Positions 1 to 7,487 of a stretch of 16,810 bases of DNA are shown here, in pieces (position 1 is the first letter of the stretch; every line of letters starts with the position of its first letter). The notes beneath the pieces were generated by a model, which searched no databases, was not told the DNA's origin, and saw only the letters and a program-made list of their open reading frames with translations. The position numbers were made by a program, and so were the translations under genes. This DNA comes from Collinsella sp. AF02-46-1 (GTDB lineage: Bacteria > Actinomycetota > Coriobacteriia > Coriobacteriales > Coriobacteriaceae): assembly GCA_934876235.1 (NCBI GenBank), contig CAKXKM010000032.1:2514-19323 (forward strand), given 5' to 3'.

Positions 1-44
1 CCCTTGGACAGAGCTATGTTCGGCTTTCGCCGTGTGTCTGCGAG

Positions 45-188
45 CTACTCCTCGACGAGCTCAAACTGATCGGGACCGACGCCGCACACCGGGCACACAT
101 AATCCTCGGGCAGCTCGGGCGTATCGACCTCAACCTCGTAACCGCAAACGACGCACACGAACTTATACGTCTTCTTCTCCTCAGCCAT
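45..188 (-). CDS. Rubredoxin-like small iron protein (47 aa)
   Basis: Electron carrier that should bind one Fe through four cysteines in the cytoplasm. The 47-residue protein has two CxxCG knuckles (C12/C15 and C32/C35). The second lies in the typical rubredoxin context LPEDYVCPVCGVGPDQFE. It is shorter than classical rubredoxins (about 52-54 aa) because the loop between the knuckles is reduced, as in the rubredoxin domain of rubrerythrins. The ATG start is set by GAGAGGAGAAC just upstream. It follows a flavin reductase gene (278-781) on the same strand, which suggests that the reductase hands electrons to it. A promoter of its own lies at 233-260. The family call is secure; the partner is inferred. 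Confidence 0.9.
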   Translation of the reverse strand: MAEEKKTYKFVCVVCGYEVEVDTPELPEDYVCPVCGVGPDQFELVEE

Positions 189-232
189 GATGTTCTCCTC
201 TCAAACGCGACTGGTGATGTACTTCATTTATC

Positions 233-260
233 AGTATAGATTCTCAATAATATAATGCAA
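233..260 (-). promoter_or_regulatory. Sigma-70-type promoter of the rubredoxin gene
   Basis: On the minus strand TTGCAT (255-260) and TATACT (233-238) are separated by 16 bases, about 45 bases before the rubredoxin start. The stretch is unusually AT-rich for this window. The segment between and around the boxes (TTATATTATTGAGAA) partly resembles a PerR/Fur-type box, which is only a weak match. Confidence 0.55.
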
Positions 261-277
261 GTATTTTTAAAACATTT

Positions 278-781
278 CTAGCCTTGATACGAGGACGCCT
301 TCGGAGGCGTCTTGCCCTTCAGGACCTTATGGTAGTAATCGTAGGTGAGCGGCGTCTCGTCACTCAAGCGCTCGGCATCCTCGACCTCGCCGATAAACAG
401 TAGATGCGTGCCAACATCCACAGTGTCGATCAAATGGCAGCTAAACAGGGCCGCCGCGTGCTCGGGCACATAGGGCATGCCCAGAGCCGTCTCGCGGGTC
501 TCGTATTTGGCAAACTTGTCATAATCGCTGCTGGTGCGGAACCCAAAGTTACCGATGTAGAGCATATCGGCGGTCTGATCGATCACGGTCAGCGCGAACG
601 CTTTGGCCGAAGCGATGACGCCCGAGGTGACGTTGTCCTTGTTCACGGCAACCGAAATGCGCGGCGGCATGGACGTCACCTGCACCGCAGTGTTGATGAC
701 GCAGCCGGCGCGCAGCCCGTCTGCCGCGGCGCTCACCACGTACAGACCGCTCGGCATGGTAAAGAACGCAGTTTTGTCCAT
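278..781 (-). CDS. Flavin reductase (FMN-binding split-barrel), Hrb-type
   Basis: Predicted cytoplasmic FMN protein of 167 aa that reduces flavin, or directly a rubredoxin, with NAD(P)H. The N-terminus TMPSGLYVVSA and the internal SMPPRISVAVNKDN and DVGTHLLFIGEV segments are typical of the flavoredoxin/flavin reductase family. The C-terminal YYHKVLKGKTPPKASSYQ matches what I recall of the reductase half of Moorella high-molecular-weight rubredoxin (Hrb), where a rubredoxin is fused behind it. Here the rubredoxin is the next gene (45-188). I chose ATG 781, which has AGGGGAG 8 bases upstream. The frame stays open upstream, but that part reads through a palindromic repeat and the probable promoter. 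A near-perfect 18-bp palindrome at 865-882 may be its operator. Confidence 0.85.
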   Translation of the reverse strand: MDKTAFFTMPSGLYVVSAAADGLRAGCVINTAVQVTSMPPRISVAVNKDNVTSGVIASAKAFALTVIDQTADMLYIGNFGFRTSSDYDKFAKYETRETALGMPYVPEHAAALFSCHLIDTVDVGTHLLFIGEVEDAERLSDETPLTYDYYHKVLKGKTPPKASSYQG

Positions 782-864
782 AACAATCACTCCCCTAACC
801 CGGGTTGGAACCTCATGGATGTATGTACCCACAAAAAAGGCGGCGCCCACAACGGACACCACCT

Positions 865-882
865 TTGAGACATATGTGTCAA
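865..882. promoter_or_regulatory. 18-bp palindrome, candidate redox-regulator operator
   Basis: TTGAGACATATGTGTCAA pairs with its own complement at 16 of 18 positions (one mismatched symmetric pair). It lies 84 bases upstream of the flavin reductase start, beside a minus-strand TATACT (886-891) that could be a -10 box. The TTGA...TCAA ends recall Crp/Fnr-type sites, but the spacing is 4 bases longer than an FNR box, so the cognate regulator is unknown. Confidence 0.4.
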
Positions 883-911
883 AACAGTATAAGCAAGATG
901 AGACGCCCGCA

Positions 912-976
912 GTTGCGGTGAAATAAGGACTGAATAGCCCCTCAAACAGGCAAAACAGTCCGTATTCCACCGTAAC
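912..976. repeat. 65-nt dispersed palindromic repeat, copy 1
   Basis: Two 24-nt inverted arms (912-935 and 953-976) surround a 17-nt loop; about 19 of 24 positions pair. The left arm begins GTTGCGGTGAAATAAGGACT and the right arm begins AAACAGTCCGTATTCCACCG. A second copy with identical length and loop size lies at 15873-15937. It sits between the smpB stop and the flavin reductase promoter region, so its RNA hairpin could also act as a terminator for smpB. Confidence 0.8.
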
Positions 977-989
977 TTATACAGAACGC

Positions 990-1460
990 CTAGCGATTGC
1001 GCTCCTTGAGGGCGCGGTCGATCTCGCGCTGGACATCGCGCTTGGCCATATCCTCGCGCTTGTCGTAAAGCTTCTTGCCGCGGCCTAGGCCCAGCAGCAG
1101 CTTTACGCGGCCGTCGGTATTAAAGTAGAGCTCCAGCGGCACCAGCGCATAGCCGCGGTTGCGAAGTTTGCCGTCAAGAAAGTCGATCTCCTTGCGGTGC
1201 AGCAGCAGACGGCGCCGACGGTCGGGATCGCGATTCCACACGCCACCATGGCTATAAGGGTGGATATGCAGGCCGACGAGCCAGCACTCCCCGCCACGAA
1301 TCAGTGCGAAGGTATCGGTAATCTGGCACGCGCGCTCGCGAATCGACTTGACCTCGGTACCGCTCAGCTCAATACCGCACTCAAACGTCTCATCGATAAA
1401 GTACTCGTGATGTGCCGAGCGATTCTTGGAAATGAGCTTGCGCTCGCGCTTACTGGGCAT
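990..1460 (-). CDS. smpB: SsrA-binding protein SmpB
   Basis: SmpB binds tmRNA and delivers it to stalled ribosomes in trans-translation. The 156-residue protein has the family's usual length and motifs: NRSAHHEYFIDE near the N-terminus, GIELSGTEVKSIRE, DTFALIRGGECWLVGLHIHPY, and the basic C-terminal tail KKLYDKREDMAKRDVQREID that enters the mRNA channel. The ATG at 1460 has AAGGAGG 6 bases upstream. The start lies inside the end of the TPR gene (11-base overlap), so the two are translationally coupled. A longer upstream reading of this frame is just the TPR gene's shadow. RNase R, the usual partner and often a neighbour of smpB, is encoded 8.5 kb away at 10013-12148. Confidence 0.97.
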   Translation of the reverse strand: MPSKRERKLISKNRSAHHEYFIDETFECGIELSGTEVKSIRERACQITDTFALIRGGECWLVGLHIHPYSHGGVWNRDPDRRRRLLLHRKEIDFLDGKLRNRGYALVPLELYFNTDGRVKLLLGLGRGKKLYDKREDMAKRDVQREIDRALKERNR

Positions 1461-2367
1461 CGCCGGCCTCCTTGGCGCCATCGGCGTTTGAGCCCGCGGC
1501 CTCGCGCTTTGCCTTGCGCTCGGCATTGAGCTCGGCATCACTCTCGCGCACCAGCTTGATAATCGCCGCGCACGCCTCTTCGCCCACCAGGTCGCGGGCA
1601 CGGACCGTCAGGCGCGTAGCCTCCTGCTTGTCGCCGTCGCTCGCAGCGTCGGTCGCGCACATGATCAGGCAGATGGCGATCTCGGCCGAAGGCGAGGTCG
1701 GCACGCCCTGCAGGGCGAGCTCACCCATCACATGGTCGTCACTCTCGTCCGCGGCATCCGGATAGGTGGTATGGATCTTGTTGAGCAGGCGCGTCGTATG
1801 CGCATCATTGGGCGCCAGGCGCAGCGCCAGACGCGCGCAGCCCACGGCAGCCGAAATGTTCTCGGTCTCGGGCTCCAAGAAGTACTGACCCAAATTGGTG
1901 TAGGCGCGTGCGGCGCACTTACCGTCGCTCACGCGCTCCAGCACCGAGAACGAGAGCGATGCCCACTCCTGCTTGTCCTCGAGCGCGCGGAACAGCTCGG
2001 CCAAGTCCAAGCGATAGTTGCAGTTCATGGGATCCCAACGCACGGCCTGCATCAGGGCATTCCGAGCACTCACATAATCCTGCTGGCGAATGTAGGCAAA
2101 CGCCATGTCGGAGTACAGGCGGTCAAAGGGAACCTCGACCTGCACCAGCTCGCGCGGATCCTTCTCCACGCGGCGATAGGCCAGGCGCTCAAACTTGCTG
2201 TCGAAGCTAAAGTACTGGCGCTTCTCCTCCGTCTTGCACTCAGCGTCGATATACTCCTCGGCGAGCTCCACCAGACGCTCAAGCAGCGGCGTCGCCGTAG
2301 CCAGGTCGCCCTGCGCCAGATAGTTCTCGGCATACGTGATGTCTTCCAAGCTGATAGGCAGGTCCAT
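1450..2367 (-). CDS. TPR-repeat protein of unknown role
   Basis: A 305-residue soluble protein without signal peptide or membrane segment. Helical repeats with TPR-like spacing are visible at AENYLAQGDLATATPLLERL (about 14-33), SDMAFAYIRQQDYVSARNAL (about 87-106), RLDLAELFRALEDKQEWASL and ARAYTNLGQYFLEP...AVGCARLALRLAPND. The C-terminal 30 residues are charged and Ala-rich (NAERKAKREAAG...). It is probably a protein-interaction scaffold; I do not recognise a specific family. GAGGAG precedes the ATG. It overlaps smpB by 11 bases and is presumably co-transcribed with it. A functional link with trans-translation is only suggested by position. Confidence 0.85.
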   Translation of the reverse strand: MDLPISLEDITYAENYLAQGDLATATPLLERLVELAEEYIDAECKTEEKRQYFSFDSKFERLAYRRVEKDPRELVQVEVPFDRLYSDMAFAYIRQQDYVSARNALMQAVRWDPMNCNYRLDLAELFRALEDKQEWASLSFSVLERVSDGKCAARAYTNLGQYFLEPETENISAAVGCARLALRLAPNDAHTTRLLNKIHTTYPDAADESDDHVMGELALQGVPTSPSAEIAICLIMCATDAASDGDKQEATRLTVRARDLVGEEACAAIIKLVRESDAELNAERKAKREAAGSNADGAKEAGDAQ

Positions 2368-2425
2368 GACAACTCCTCGGTCCGGGCGGCAGACTCAACG
2401 CGCGCCTTAAATATCGGTCAATACA

Positions 2426-2454
2426 CAAAACCCGGGTCTCTTACGAGGCCCGGG
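2426..2454 (-). terminator. Intrinsic terminator of the tRNA operon
   Basis: On the minus strand CCCGGGCCTC, loop GTAA, GAGACCCGGG forms a 10-bp stem with one mismatch, followed directly by TTTTG. It lies 11 bases past the encoded CCA of tRNA-Glu. Confidence 0.85.
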
Positions 2455-2464
2455 CGTTCAATTT

Positions 2465-2541
2465 TGGTAGCCCGTACCAGATTCGAACTGGTGATCTCCG
2501 CCTTGAGAGGGCGGCGTCCTAAACCGCTAGACGAACGGGCC
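2465..2541 (-). tRNA. tRNA-Glu (anticodon CTC)
   Basis: The minus strand folds into a full cloverleaf with an encoded CCA end. The acceptor GGCCCGT pairs with ACGGGCT (a G1-U72 wobble, as in other actinobacterial tRNA-Glu). The D arm is GTCT/AGGAC, the anticodon stem CCGCC/GGCGG holds CTCTCAA, and the T loop is TTCGAAT. CTC reads GAG. It is the second tRNA of a two-gene operon, 17 bases after tRNA-Gln. Confidence 0.95.
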
Positions 2542-2558
2542 ATATGTAGCAAATGCAA

Positions 2559-2632
2559 TGGCTGGGATGGAGGGAGTCGAACCCCCATTGACGGAACCAG
2601 AATCCGCTGTCCTGCCATTAGACGACATCCCA
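2559..2632 (-). tRNA. tRNA-Gln (anticodon CTG)
   Basis: The minus strand gives acceptor TGGGATG/CATCCCA, D arm GTCTAATGGCAGGAC, anticodon stem GCGGA/TCCGT with loop TTCTGGT, and T arm GGGGG TTCGACT CCCTC. The CCA is encoded. CTG reads CAG. It is the first gene of the tRNA operon and follows the promoter at 2677-2705. Confidence 0.95.
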
Positions 2633-2676
2633 ATGACTGCATCGCTGCGCTCGGCTGTGCCTTTGCGCAAGAAAGA

Positions 2677-2705
2677 AATATACGGGAAGTCCGGCCGTGA
2701 CGCAA
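2677..2705 (-). promoter_or_regulatory. Promoter of the tRNA-Gln/tRNA-Glu operon
   Basis: The minus strand reads TTGCGT (2700-2705), a 17-base spacer, then TATATT (2677-2682). The predicted transcription start is near 2670, about 38 bases before tRNA-Gln. An AT-rich A/T-tract region lies just upstream of the -35 box. Confidence 0.7.
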
Positions 2706-2898
2706 GCCCCAATTTTGACTTTTTTGAAATTCAGTCAAATACGGCCAACACGTGAAGGACCTGTGAAGTCGACCGCTGCACACGAAGGACAAAACGCCGC
2801 GAGCGGTAGCCGTCAACCGTTGGCAGATTCTACCGCGAAAACGATAGCACCAGGCAACACAATCGAAGTATCAATGATCACGTAGATATCGAGGCGCC

Positions 2899-3309
2899 AT
2901 GGACGAAGAGCTTGATTACCTATGGGAGACCCTGGGCCTCGAGATCACTGCTGACCTTTGGCCCGAACGGGACAAAATCCATCCCACTCTGCGCCCCGCC
3001 ATCACGGTGATGCAGGCAAAATACCGCCGTGCATCCTTTTTGATCATGCGGATGTCATGGCACGCGGGACTCCCCGACCTTAAGCGAATCCAGTCAAGCC
3101 TCGTCGAGCTGTCCGGTATGCCGACTGTCATATCCGAGGCGCACCTGGAGCAGCGACAGCGCGAGCGACTGCAACAGCAGCGGATTCCCTTTATCTGCCC
3201 CGGTGTTCAGGCATATCTGCCCTTTATGGACGAGGAGTACTGGAGCGGCAAGCCCAACAAGCACGTAAAGGTCTACGATCCGCACGAATGGGCGCAGTTG
3301 GAGGACTGA
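2899..3309 (+). CDS. Small orphan protein resembling the N-terminal part of a wHTH (MarR-like) family
   Basis: A 136-residue soluble protein and the only plus-strand gene in the left 14 kb. No confident domain call is possible. The segment LIMRMSWHAGLPDLKRIQSSLVELSGMP followed by QRQRERLQQQRIPFICPGVQAYLPFM resembles, from memory, the N-terminal half of longer winged-helix regulators with a motif such as 'ALIEARIPFIVPGRQ-YLPF'. The DNA-binding C-terminal half is absent, so this would be a stand-alone or truncated version. Only a weak GAGG lies before the ATG at 2899. It converges on the ArsC-family gene, with two palindromes in between. Confidence 0.65.
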   Translation: MDEELDYLWETLGLEITADLWPERDKIHPTLRPAITVMQAKYRRASFLIMRMSWHAGLPDLKRIQSSLVELSGMPTVISEAHLEQRQRERLQQQRIPFICPGVQAYLPFMDEEYWSGKPNKHVKVYDPHEWAQLED

Positions 3310-3328
3310 CTGGGGCAAGCCTGCCGGC

Positions 3329-3436
3329 GGAAAGTGCGTCCCAGATTTCAAGCTCAAACCGGTCCCCACTTTCCCATCGAGCCCTCAACCGGAAACCGTA
3401 TCCCGTAATCGAAGCTCAAAACGGGTCGCACTTTCC
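3329..3436. repeat. Two tandem 46-nt dyad elements
   Basis: Unit A (3329-3374) and unit B (3391-3436) are both exactly 46 nt, 16 bases apart. Both begin GGAAA, end CACTTTCC, share AAGCTCAAA in the centre, and are roughly self-complementary (for example GGAAAGTG against CACTTTCC in unit A). They fill the gap between two convergent genes, so they could serve as a bidirectional terminator. The sequence identity between units shows a repeat family rather than two unrelated terminators. Confidence 0.7.
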
Positions 3437-3443
3437 GCAGCCG

Positions 3444-3803
3444 CTACAGCAGCGCCTCGGTCCAAGCTGCTTCCCTAAAGCCGGGAATCGCAAAGTCGTC
3501 GCCCACCAACAGCGGACGCTTGACCAGCATGCCGTCGGTCGCCAGCAGCTCGTAGCACTCCCGATCCGTCATGCCCGCATCTAGACGCGCCTTCAGGCCC
3601 AGCTCTCGATATTTCATGCCCGACGAATTAAAGAAGCGCCGCACCGGCAGTCCCGAACGAGCAATCCAGGTCGCAAGCTCATCAGCCGTGGGATTGTCCA
3701 AAACGATATCGCGGTCGATATACTCTACCCCGTGTTCGTCCAGCCATGCCTTGGCCTTCTTACAGGTCGAGCACTTGGGATATTCAACAAACAGTACGGT
3801 CAT
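3444..3803 (-). CDS. ArsC/Spx-family thioredoxin-fold protein
   Basis: A 119-residue cytoplasmic protein with the thioredoxin-like fold of arsenate-reductase/Spx/YffB proteins. Visible features are the N-terminal VEYPKCSTCKKAKAWLDEHG (C11 and C14 as a CxxC pair), EYIDRDIVLDNPT, LPVRRFFNSSGMKYRELGLK and MLVKRPLLVGDDFAIPGF (the family's RP-LV motif). Members either reduce arsenate with a thiol donor or, as Spx, bind RNA polymerase under thiol stress. The sequence alone does not decide, and no ars genes are adjacent, so a thiol-redox role is as likely. The ATG at 3803 has GGAGG 6 bases upstream. It follows mupG by 92 bases on the same strand. Confidence 0.88.
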   Translation of the reverse strand: MTVLFVEYPKCSTCKKAKAWLDEHGVEYIDRDIVLDNPTADELATWIARSGLPVRRFFNSSGMKYRELGLKARLDAGMTDRECYELLATDGMLVKRPLLVGDDFAIPGFREAAWTEALL

Positions 3804-3895
3804 GGAAATCCTCCGAATATAGATCGGCCAACGCAGACACACGCCACACGAGGCGCCTTCGCATGATGGGCCAATTGTAGCCCACGGGTCACACG

Positions 3896-4948
3896 CTAAA
3901 CGAACCGTACCCCGAATCCGCGTTTGATGAACGGCAGCAGTTCCATTGCCTCGGGCGTGATATGACCCGCAACGTTCATGCGCTCGTCACCGGGAAGATC
4001 GACCCGCGCAATCTCAAGCTCGCCTTCGTAGCGCCCATAGCCGCTATTGCTCACAGCGATCGACCCCGTCTTTCGCGGCAGGCCGGCACCGGCATCCATC
4101 GGCACGGAATCCGGCTTAAGCGTCGTACGCGACTCCTGAGACCTAAAGATGAGGGTGCTCGAATCGGGTCGGTCGTGATGAATCTGCCCACGTACATAGG
4201 CATAACCGGGCTCCAGCTCGCATTGCAGGTCCACGTATCCGGCGGAAACATGAGCAAACTGCGTCCAGCCCGCATCGGAAAGATCGGGGTCGCCGACCAA
4301 CACAATGTCGCAATCGGCGCCATGTGCAAGCTCAAGCATATTGAGAGCAACCTTTGACGCGCGACCGCGCTGCGCCTCGACCGTCGGCAGTCCCTCGAAT
4401 ACCGGCCCGCGAACGTTAGCATCACCCGGCACAAAAGCCATGATTTCGAATCCAAGCGCCGCAAGACGAAGATTCACCCGAGCAATGTCCTCCAGAGCTA
4501 AACCGGTATAAGGCTTGGGGTAAAAATTGTGGCAGGCGGCAAAACGAGTCACATCGGCACCGGCCTCACGCCACGATGCGATTTCATCAGAACTCACCGT
4601 CGATGCATTGACCACAATGCGAAATACACCGGACAGCTCCGCGACCCGCCGGGCGCTAAAGCCATAGTCCAAACGAAGGTATTCCAACCCCAGGTCGCGC
4701 AGGTCCTCGATGCGCTCAAGCCCGAGCAAATCGCACGTGCGCGGCCCCACATCGGCAATGAGCGCAATGCCGTGCGCGGAAAGCAGCGACAGCACATGAC
4801 GGACCTTATCGGTATACGCCGCTCCCCCATCCTCGGGAATATGCAGCGAGGTGAACGCATAGCGCGCGCCCGCCGCGGCACCACGCTCAATTGTCCGCTC
4901 AATATCCTGCAGAGGGCTGGAAAGATAAATCGAAATACCCGTTTTCAC
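3896..4948 (-). CDS. mupG: 6-phospho-N-acetylmuramidase MupG (DUF871 family)
   Basis: A 350-residue cytosolic TIM-barrel enzyme. In Staphylococcus aureus MupG hydrolyses MurNAc-6P-GlcNAc, the phosphorylated disaccharide imported by MurP. Family marks are TGISIYLS at the N-terminus, the HNFYPKPYTGL motif (140-150), FVPGDANVRGPVFEGLPTVE, and the C-terminal cyclophilin-like domain with GYGRYEGELEIARVDLPGDERMNVAGH. It starts with GTG at 4948, with AAAGGAG 9 bases upstream. It is the last gene of the mur operon, but a clear intrinsic terminator (4965-4998) lies between murP and this start, so its expression may be lower than, or uncoupled from, the rest. The context strongly supports the MupG rather than a general DUF871 call. 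Confidence 0.92.
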   Translation of the reverse strand: MKTGISIYLSSPLQDIERTIERGAAAGARYAFTSLHIPEDGGAAYTDKVRHVLSLLSAHGIALIADVGPRTCDLLGLERIEDLRDLGLEYLRLDYGFSARRVAELSGVFRIVVNASTVSSDEIASWREAGADVTRFAACHNFYPKPYTGLALEDIARVNLRLAALGFEIMAFVPGDANVRGPVFEGLPTVEAQRGRASKVALNMLELAHGADCDIVLVGDPDLSDAGWTQFAHVSAGYVDLQCELEPGYAYVRGQIHHDRPDSSTLIFRSQESRTTLKPDSVPMDAGAGLPRKTGSIAVSNSGYGRYEGELEIARVDLPGDERMNVAGHITPEAMELLPFIKRGFGVRFV

Positions 4949-4964
4949 GCTTCAACACTCCTTT

Positions 4965-4998
4965 AAAAAAGGCCGGCGGAGCAGTTAGCCCCGCCGGC
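4965..4998 (-). terminator. Intrinsic terminator inside the mur operon, upstream of mupG
   Basis: On the minus strand GCCGGCGG (arm 4991-4998), an 11-base loop, and CCGCCGGC (arm 4972-4979) form a perfect 8-bp GC stem, followed by CTTTTTT. The T-run ends only a few bases before the mupG Shine-Dalgarno sequence (AAAGGAG), so termination and mupG translation initiation are packed together. Confidence 0.8.
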
Positions 4999-5030
4999 AC
5001 AACCATAGCATCAAGAAATCTGCCGCGCGC

Positions 5031-5057
5031 CGCGAGCCCTGAGCAACACGGCTCGCG
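5031..5057. other. Hairpin in the murP-mupG spacer
   Basis: CGCGAGCC (5031-5038) and GGCTCGCG (5050-5057) form a perfect 8-bp stem with an 11-base loop, starting 8 bases past the murP stop. It has no T-run. It may stabilise the 3' end of the murR-murQ-murP message. Confidence 0.55.
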
Positions 5058-5065
5058 ATATCAAA

Positions 5066-6496
5066 CTATTTGCCAAAGAACTCGTTGATCTTCTGCTCGT
5101 CGACGCCAAAGAACCACGTCAGGACAAAGCCGGCGGCATAGGCAAGCAGCATAGCGGCAACGTAGCCGAGCTGCTGGCCAGGAACGACGATCAGCAGGCC
5201 AAACAGACCGGAAACGCCCTGAGAAACCGTGCCGATGTGAAGCAGCGCCGCGAGCGCGCCGCCAAATCCGGCACCCAGGCAGGCCGTCACAAACGGACGA
5301 ACGAGCGGCAGCGTAACGGCATACATCAGAGGCTCGCCCACGCCGAGGATTCCAACGGGAATGGACTCTGCGACGTACTTCTTGAGCTTGGCGTTCTTGG
5401 TCTTAAAGTACAGCGCCAGACCGGCACCGACCTGACCGCCGCCAGCCATCATAAGGATGGGGAGCAGGTAATTGATGCCCTTGGTAGCGCCGTCGGGATC
5501 GTTGAGCATAGCGTGGATCGGCGTGAGCGCCTGATGCAGGCCGACGGAAACCAGCGGCAAGAAGCCTGCCGACAGGATATAGCCGCCCAGGACGCCCAGC
5601 TTCTCGAAGATAAAGGTCAAAACGCTAAAGATGGCAGTCGTCAGCCATGCGCCAACCGGCTGGATGACGAGCATCAGAGCAAAGGCGCCGATGATGAGCA
5701 CCAGCAGCGGGGACAAGAACGTGTCGAGTGCGTTGGGCATAACCTTGCGAATCTGACGCTCCATCCAGGCAAAAAATGCGCCAGCGATAAGAGCCGCGAT
5801 CATGCCGCCCGCTGCGGGGTTGTACTGCGCATTGGTGAGCGGCAGCAGAATGGCAGTGGCAGGATCGGCCGCGCCAGGCGCAAGCAGGGGCATGGCACTG
5901 TTGGCGATACACATCATGCCGGCGATGCCGCCCAGCGCAGCGGAGCCACCAAACTCACGTGCCGCGTTATAGCCCACCAAGATGGGCAGATAGGCAAACA
6001 GGGCCCAGCCCATGGAACGAATGCCCTGGTACCACCACTCGCCTGCAAGCGCACCTGCCGTCGAGACGTTAATGACGTTGCAGATACCGTTGATGAGGCC
6101 AGCCGCAATGATGCCGGGAAGCAGGGCGACGAAGACATTGGAAATCTTCTTGAGGAAGGCCTGAACCGGCTTAGACTCGTACTTGGCCTTCTGCGCGGCC
6201 TTGTTTGTGGCCGCAGCGTCAACCACGCTCTCGTCGGCAACGCCTTTCGCAAGGCCAGTGAGCTTGGAGAACTCCTCGAGCACCTTATTCACCTTGCCCG
6301 GCCCCAGCACGATCTGCATCGTGTCGTCCTCGACCAGGCCCATCACGCCGTCGAGTGCCTTAATACCCTCCGTGTCGACGTTGCCCGCGTCTTTGACGGT
6401 CACGCGCAGGCGCGTCATGCACGCCGCGTTTGCGAGCACGTTGTCTTTACCGCCCAAAAGGTCCAGCAGCTTTTGAGCCAGCTCTTTGTTCGTCAT
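5066..6496 (-). CDS. murP: PTS MurNAc-type transporter, EIIBC (MurP)
   Basis: A 476-residue membrane permease that imports and phosphorylates MurNAc or MurNAc-GlcNAc. The EIIB domain occupies about residues 1-85 with the phosphorylated cysteine in NAACMTRLRVTVKD (C26). After a charged linker (about 86-115) comes an EIIC domain with multiple hydrophobic segments and the substrate motif GVGEPLMYAVTLP. No EIIA domain is present, so it must borrow phosphate from an EIIA-Glc-type protein encoded elsewhere, as E. coli MurP does. ATG 6496 follows AAGGAGG. Substrate identity rests on the neighbours murQ, mupG and murR, since glucose-family EIIBC proteins look alike. Confidence 0.92.
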   Translation of the reverse strand: MTNKELAQKLLDLLGGKDNVLANAACMTRLRVTVKDAGNVDTEGIKALDGVMGLVEDDTMQIVLGPGKVNKVLEEFSKLTGLAKGVADESVVDAAATNKAAQKAKYESKPVQAFLKKISNVFVALLPGIIAAGLINGICNVINVSTAGALAGEWWYQGIRSMGWALFAYLPILVGYNAAREFGGSAALGGIAGMMCIANSAMPLLAPGAADPATAILLPLTNAQYNPAAGGMIAALIAGAFFAWMERQIRKVMPNALDTFLSPLLVLIIGAFALMLVIQPVGAWLTTAIFSVLTFIFEKLGVLGGYILSAGFLPLVSVGLHQALTPIHAMLNDPDGATKGINYLLPILMMAGGGQVGAGLALYFKTKNAKLKKYVAESIPVGILGVGEPLMYAVTLPLVRPFVTACLGAGFGGALAALLHIGTVSQGVSGLFGLLIVVPGQQLGYVAAMLLAYAAGFVLTWFFGVDEQKINEFFGK

Positions 6497-6553
6497 AACT
6501 CCTCCTTGTATTGGGTATCTCGTCTGGATGTCATATCAGCTCACGCCGCACAC

Positions 6554-7477
<924 letters not shown>

Positions 7478-7487
7478 TTCATTCACC

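Noticed and set aside
782..970. N-terminal extension of the flavin reductase frame by 63 codons
   Set aside because: It reads through the 65-nt palindrome and the probable promoter, and the internal ATG at 781 has a proper Shine-Dalgarno sequence and matches the family's start.
1732..2700. Plus-strand open frame of 322 codons
   Set aside because: It runs antisense through the TPR gene and straight through both tRNA genes and the terminator.
3329..3436. Tandem dyads considered as a minimal CRISPR array
   Set aside because: Only two units, each palindromic over its whole length and diverged, with a 16-base spacer and no cas genes.
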